Shown: positions 61,469 to 64,000 of the stretch, one piece after another | Numbering within the stretch: position 1 is the first letter of the stretch | Layout: each line of letters begins with the position of its first letter | Assembly (NCBI GenBank): GCA_977006965.1 | Contig: OZ345354.1 | Span: forward strand, 1,798,001 to 1,862,000 | Direction: 5' to 3' | DNA from: Phymatolithon calcareum | Taxonomy: Eukaryota; Rhodophyta; Florideophyceae; Hapalidiales | DNA: 64,000 bases | Position numbers and translations under genes: made by a program | Notes under the pieces: model-generated | Databases searched by the model: none | Told to the model about the DNA's origin: nothing | The model's input: the letters and a program-made list of their open reading frames with translations, nothing else

Positions 61469-61553
61469 CCGGCGGCCAGTCTAAAGTTGCAGTAGCAGGG
61501 AATTTTAATAGTCGACTGCCCTATGTTATGAACTGTTATGCACAAATGATATC

Positions 61554-62522
61554 TCATTCTAGGACACCCTTTCCATATGCACGGGGAGTATTTTCGTTTG
61601 TGAACGCCTCTTTTTCCGCAGAAATAGCTCTTGTTACACATTTCGGCACGGCGAAAAGGCCATGTACACCTCTTCCATCCAGTACGTGAAGCTCACTGTT
61701 AAGTGCAGTCTTGAAAAGCTCATCAATATCGCTCGCAGGAGGGATTATGTAAGTCTTTTTAGACGCGAGCGCCAATGCGAGAGGAGAGCCATACGTAGAA
61801 ACAAAAGACTGAAATGGCGATACATTATCAAATACAGTGGATAGTGTGTACACGATTCTTGGAAACAACCTTGGACCTTCCACAAGTGAAAGGGGACCCC
61901 CTTGAATTGACAAAACCCCATCATCAGAGAGTTTGTCGCAAACCTTCTGGAAAAACTCTTTAGTGAAGAGGGAAAGGCTGGGGCTATTTTCCAGTGGGTC
62001 TGTCAAATCGCAAATTATTACATCAAACTTCTCTGTTCCTTCGTCGATGTAATCCACTGCATCGCCTATCAGAAGCTTGCAGCGTGGATCGTCAAACGCT
62101 CCGTCTGAAATACAAGGCAAATACGTTTTGCAAGCTTCAACAACGTCTCCATCAATGTCCACAACGACGACCCGCTCAATAGATTTCCATCGAAGCGCCT
62201 CCCTCGCTGAACCGCCATCCGCTCCGCCGAGAATAAGAACTGATTTGGCTGATTGATTAAGGACCAATGCGGCGTGAACTATGGGCTCATGATAGAACCT
62301 TTCGTCACCTTCTGCGATTTGAATTTTGCCGTCCAGGAATAATGCGCGACCATATGCTCCTGTATCGGCAATAGTCATAGATTGGTACTTTGTCCGCTTT
62401 GTCACCAGAAGCTCTTGAACGCCGTGCTGATATGCATCATTGGGCGTTAAATACTCCACAAACCAAATGTTCGGCTGCTCTCCTCCACCAGCAAACTTTT
62501 GCATTTCCTTTGCTCCTCCCAT
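61554..62522 (-). CDS. Spermidine/thermospermine synthase-like aminopropyltransferase
   Basis: A 322-aa protein from the ATG at 62522; the frame runs ten codons further up to a GTG. The Rossmann-type methyltransferase-like fold is clear: FLDGKIQIAEGDERFYHE, GGADGGSAREALR (about 99-111, nucleoside binding), VVVDID, and CDLTDPLENSP (about 171-181), the active-site Asp loop. The DLTDP form, instead of the SSDP of spermidine synthases, resembles ACL5/thermospermine synthase and archaeal or bacterial relatives. It transfers aminopropyl from decarboxylated S-adenosylmethionine to a polyamine; the acceptor (putrescine, spermidine or other) is not certain. It converges with the HhH gene. Confidence 0.9.
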   Translation of the reverse strand: MGGAKEMQKFAGGGEQPNIWFVEYLTPNDAYQHGVQELLVTKRTKYQSMTIADTGAYGRALFLDGKIQIAEGDERFYHEPIVHAALVLNQSAKSVLILGGADGGSAREALRWKSIERVVVVDIDGDVVEACKTYLPCISDGAFDDPRCKLLIGDAVDYIDEGTEKFDVIICDLTDPLENSPSLSLFTKEFFQKVCDKLSDDGVLSIQGGPLSLVEGPRLFPRIVYTLSTVFDNVSPFQSFVSTYGSPLALALASKKTYIIPPASDIDELFKTALNSELHVLDGRGVHGLFAVPKCVTRAISAEKEAFTNENTPRAYGKGVLE

Positions 62523-62957
62523 TAACTGCCGATCAACTTGACTTGATTGCACAGATAGGAGATCGAGCGGTGCAACTCTGTGTGCGATGCAGGATCAAGG
62601 ACTTTTATCTTTGATTCAAGTTGCTTTCTGTTCTGCCTGATGCTTTGAGATTACAATAGAAGATTAAACTCGAGTTTAATCTGGTCGAATCTGATTTTAT
62701 TCCGGCGCTATCATATCATATGATCTACGATCCAAAATGCTCCAGCTTCACGTTTGGATCATAGCTTGTCATACATTGATTATGAAGCCTGTTGATCCTC
62801 CACTGTAAGACCAGGTAATCTAGGGTTATACAATGTCGCCGTCGATCCGGCAATCGCTGCTTAGGACGAAATCATCCGCTTCCCCTGTTTGCGCAGTGAC
62901 CTGGATTGTCACCATCGCCTCTTCCGGTTTTCCGGCTTACTCAAATCCTAGTCCAGG
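62523..62957. other. Spacer between aminopropyltransferase and RPL27
   Basis: This divergent intergenic region holds both promoters. No further gene or strong motif was seen. Confidence 0.4.
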
Positions 62958-63485
62958 ATGGTCAAGTTGTAAGTAATCTGCGTTTCGATGGAGTGCGCGA
63001 TGCGGACCAGAAGCGTCTACAGCGGAAATCTGACGAAGGCTTGGTTTTCTTGCGATTGAGACAGCCTCAAGCCAGGCAAGATTGTTATCTTGCTCCATGG
63101 TCGATTCGCAGGAAGCAAGGCAGTGATCTTGCAAAACCAAGACCAGGGCACCAATAAGCATTCCTACGGACATTGCGTCGTTGCCGGCATTGATAAATAC
63201 CCGCGCAAGGTGACTAAGCGAATGGACGCAAAGAAGATTTCGAAGCGCTCGCAGATTTCGGTCTTCATCAAAGTCGTGAATTACAACCACCTTATGCCCA
63301 CGCGATACACTCTCGATGTCGAGGGTGTTAAGTCTGACGTTGACATGAGCGCATTTACCGTGCCCGGCGCAAGCGCAGAGAAGCCTGAAGCGCGCGTGGA
63401 GTCCCGAAAGGCCGTGGCAAAGGAATTCCAGAGCCGTTACAATGCAGGCAAGAACCGCTGGTTCTTCACTCCTCTGCGATTCTAA
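62958..63485 (+). CDS. RPL27: 60S ribosomal protein L27 (eL27), two exons
   Basis: Exon 1 (62958-62968) encodes MVK plus two bases. A 96-bp intron (62969-63064) starts GTAAGT and ends ACAG. Exon 2 (63065-63485) restores FLKPGKIVILLHGRFAG, the canonical L27e start. The protein has 143 aa against about 136 in animals. Family signatures YGHCVVAGIDKYPRKVTK, KVVNYNHLMPTRY and the C-terminal GKNRWFFTPLRF are present. It is a large-subunit ribosomal protein. A tiny first exon with an intron after the fourth codon is a common layout for ribosomal protein genes in intron-poor genomes. Confidence 0.97.
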
Positions 63486-63632
63486 AGCGAGCTTAGGGAA
63501 TAACGTTTAACGAAATCATGCTATGGCCTATTTTTCAATCTGAGTAAAAGATCGATTCAGTGCCTTTCACAAGTACGTGAAGTTACGCACGCATTGCATG
63601 AGCGAGGTTCGCATTGAGTAATTTACTACTGT

Positions 63633-64000
63633 TTAATGAGACTGATGCATAGATCTAGTTCTAAGTCCGCTTTCGGCTGTTCTCGCATTCGGTGCTGTGG
63701 TAAGAATTTGCAAACCCCTAGTCGCAGCGATGGTATCCGGCGTCTGCACCCGCGATAATGCGTTAAATAGAGCCTTGACGGCATTTGTCAATGATCGCGG
63801 TCCGTGCAGCTTTGCTCCAACATCCTTGATCCCGAACAACTGAAACACTGCCGCGAAGTTATTGTTGGCAGAAATCCCACACCCAGGTGGTGCAGGCCAG
63901 ATGCTCACTTGCGACTTGACATACTTGCCTTTCACTCGATGGTGAATCGTTCGGTCTTGTTTTCTGTCAATGTGCAACATATTTCGCTTTGCGTCACGGC
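63633..64000 (-). CDS. Ribosomal protein uS5, mitochondrial type (5' end beyond window)
   Basis: The minus-strand frame is open through the window edge, so only the C-terminal part is seen (about 121 residues). RDAKRNMLHIDR, then VKGKYVKSQVSIWPAPPGCG, FQLFGIKDVGAKLHGPRS and the TNAVKALFNALS helix correspond to the C-terminal domain of bacterial S5 (FGAAKVLLRPAPEGTG type, AGIKDV, N-V-AT--GL). RTPDTIAATRG matches the family end. The divergent, extended sequence fits a mitochondrial rather than cytosolic uS5. It is tail-to-tail with RPL27 (about 150 bp). Confidence 0.88.
   Translation of the reverse strand, partial: RDAKRNMLHIDRKQDRTIHHRVKGKYVKSQVSIWPAPPGCGISANNNFAAVFQLFGIKDVGAKLHGPRSLTNAVKALFNALSRVQTPDTIAATRGLQILTTAPNARTAESGLRTRSMHQSH

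Noticed and set aside
1-64000. tRNA, rRNA and CRISPR features
   Set aside because: No GGTTCGAATCC-type T-arm with a matching cloverleaf was seen by eye, no rRNA core sequences, and no regularly spaced short repeats apart from coding WD40 units and simple repeats.

Overview
The window is nuclear DNA of a compact eukaryotic genome. Most genes are single uninterrupted reading frames, and only two introns can be placed (96 bp in RPL27, 66 bp in a helix-hairpin-helix gene). The gene set is plant/algal in flavour: a fused dethiobiotin synthetase-DAPA aminotransferase (BIO3-BIO1), a plant-type BRCA1/BARD1-like RING-PHD-BRCT protein, an ACL5-like aminopropyltransferase and Ty1/copia elements. A red alga, perhaps a florideophyte such as Chondrus, fits best. 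That is an inference from gene structure and content, not from any database search.

Layout. 1-17 kb is accessory DNA built around a segmental duplication (1-5440 and about 12750-16930). Each copy carries a secreted Cys/Lys/Tyr-rich protein and a GNAT acetyltransferase. The second GNAT copy is cut by a 5'-truncated LINE with a target-site duplication. A 650-aa membrane protein sits beside copy 1 only. A solo LTR with a duplicated target site lies at 8.7-9.0 kb, and its empty site survives at 14.9 kb. 17.8-31.3 kb is an NLR locus. It holds one intact coiled-coil/NB-ARC/WD40 gene (1844 aa) with 22 almost identical 43-residue WD repeats. It is followed by a truncated paralogue with about 25 repeats, broken by a solo LTR and a frameshift. 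Between them is a decayed CRAL-TRIO gene. 31.4-32.1 kb is a Mutator-like non-autonomous element. 32-40.8 kb is gene-poor, with one C2H2 zinc-finger gene and many TACTGTA/TACAGTA motifs. An OTU protease gene follows, then a complete copia retrotransposon (42534-47738).

48-64 kb is a dense housekeeping block: BRCA1/BARD1-like, KRR1, RAD17-like, a 899-aa unknown, BIO3-BIO1, an XRCC4-like protein, a HhH protein, an aminopropyltransferase, RPL27 and the start-truncated mitochondrial-type ribosomal protein uS5. Three of these genes (BRCA1/BARD1-like, RAD17-like, XRCC4-like) belong to DNA-damage sensing or double-strand-break repair.

The most unusual system is the NLR locus. An APAF1-like architecture is combined with a highly homogenised WD40 array in which only a few positions per repeat vary, and a second array of the same repeats lies 3 kb downstream. 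This is the pattern known from fungal allorecognition NLRs (HET-E/HET-D type).
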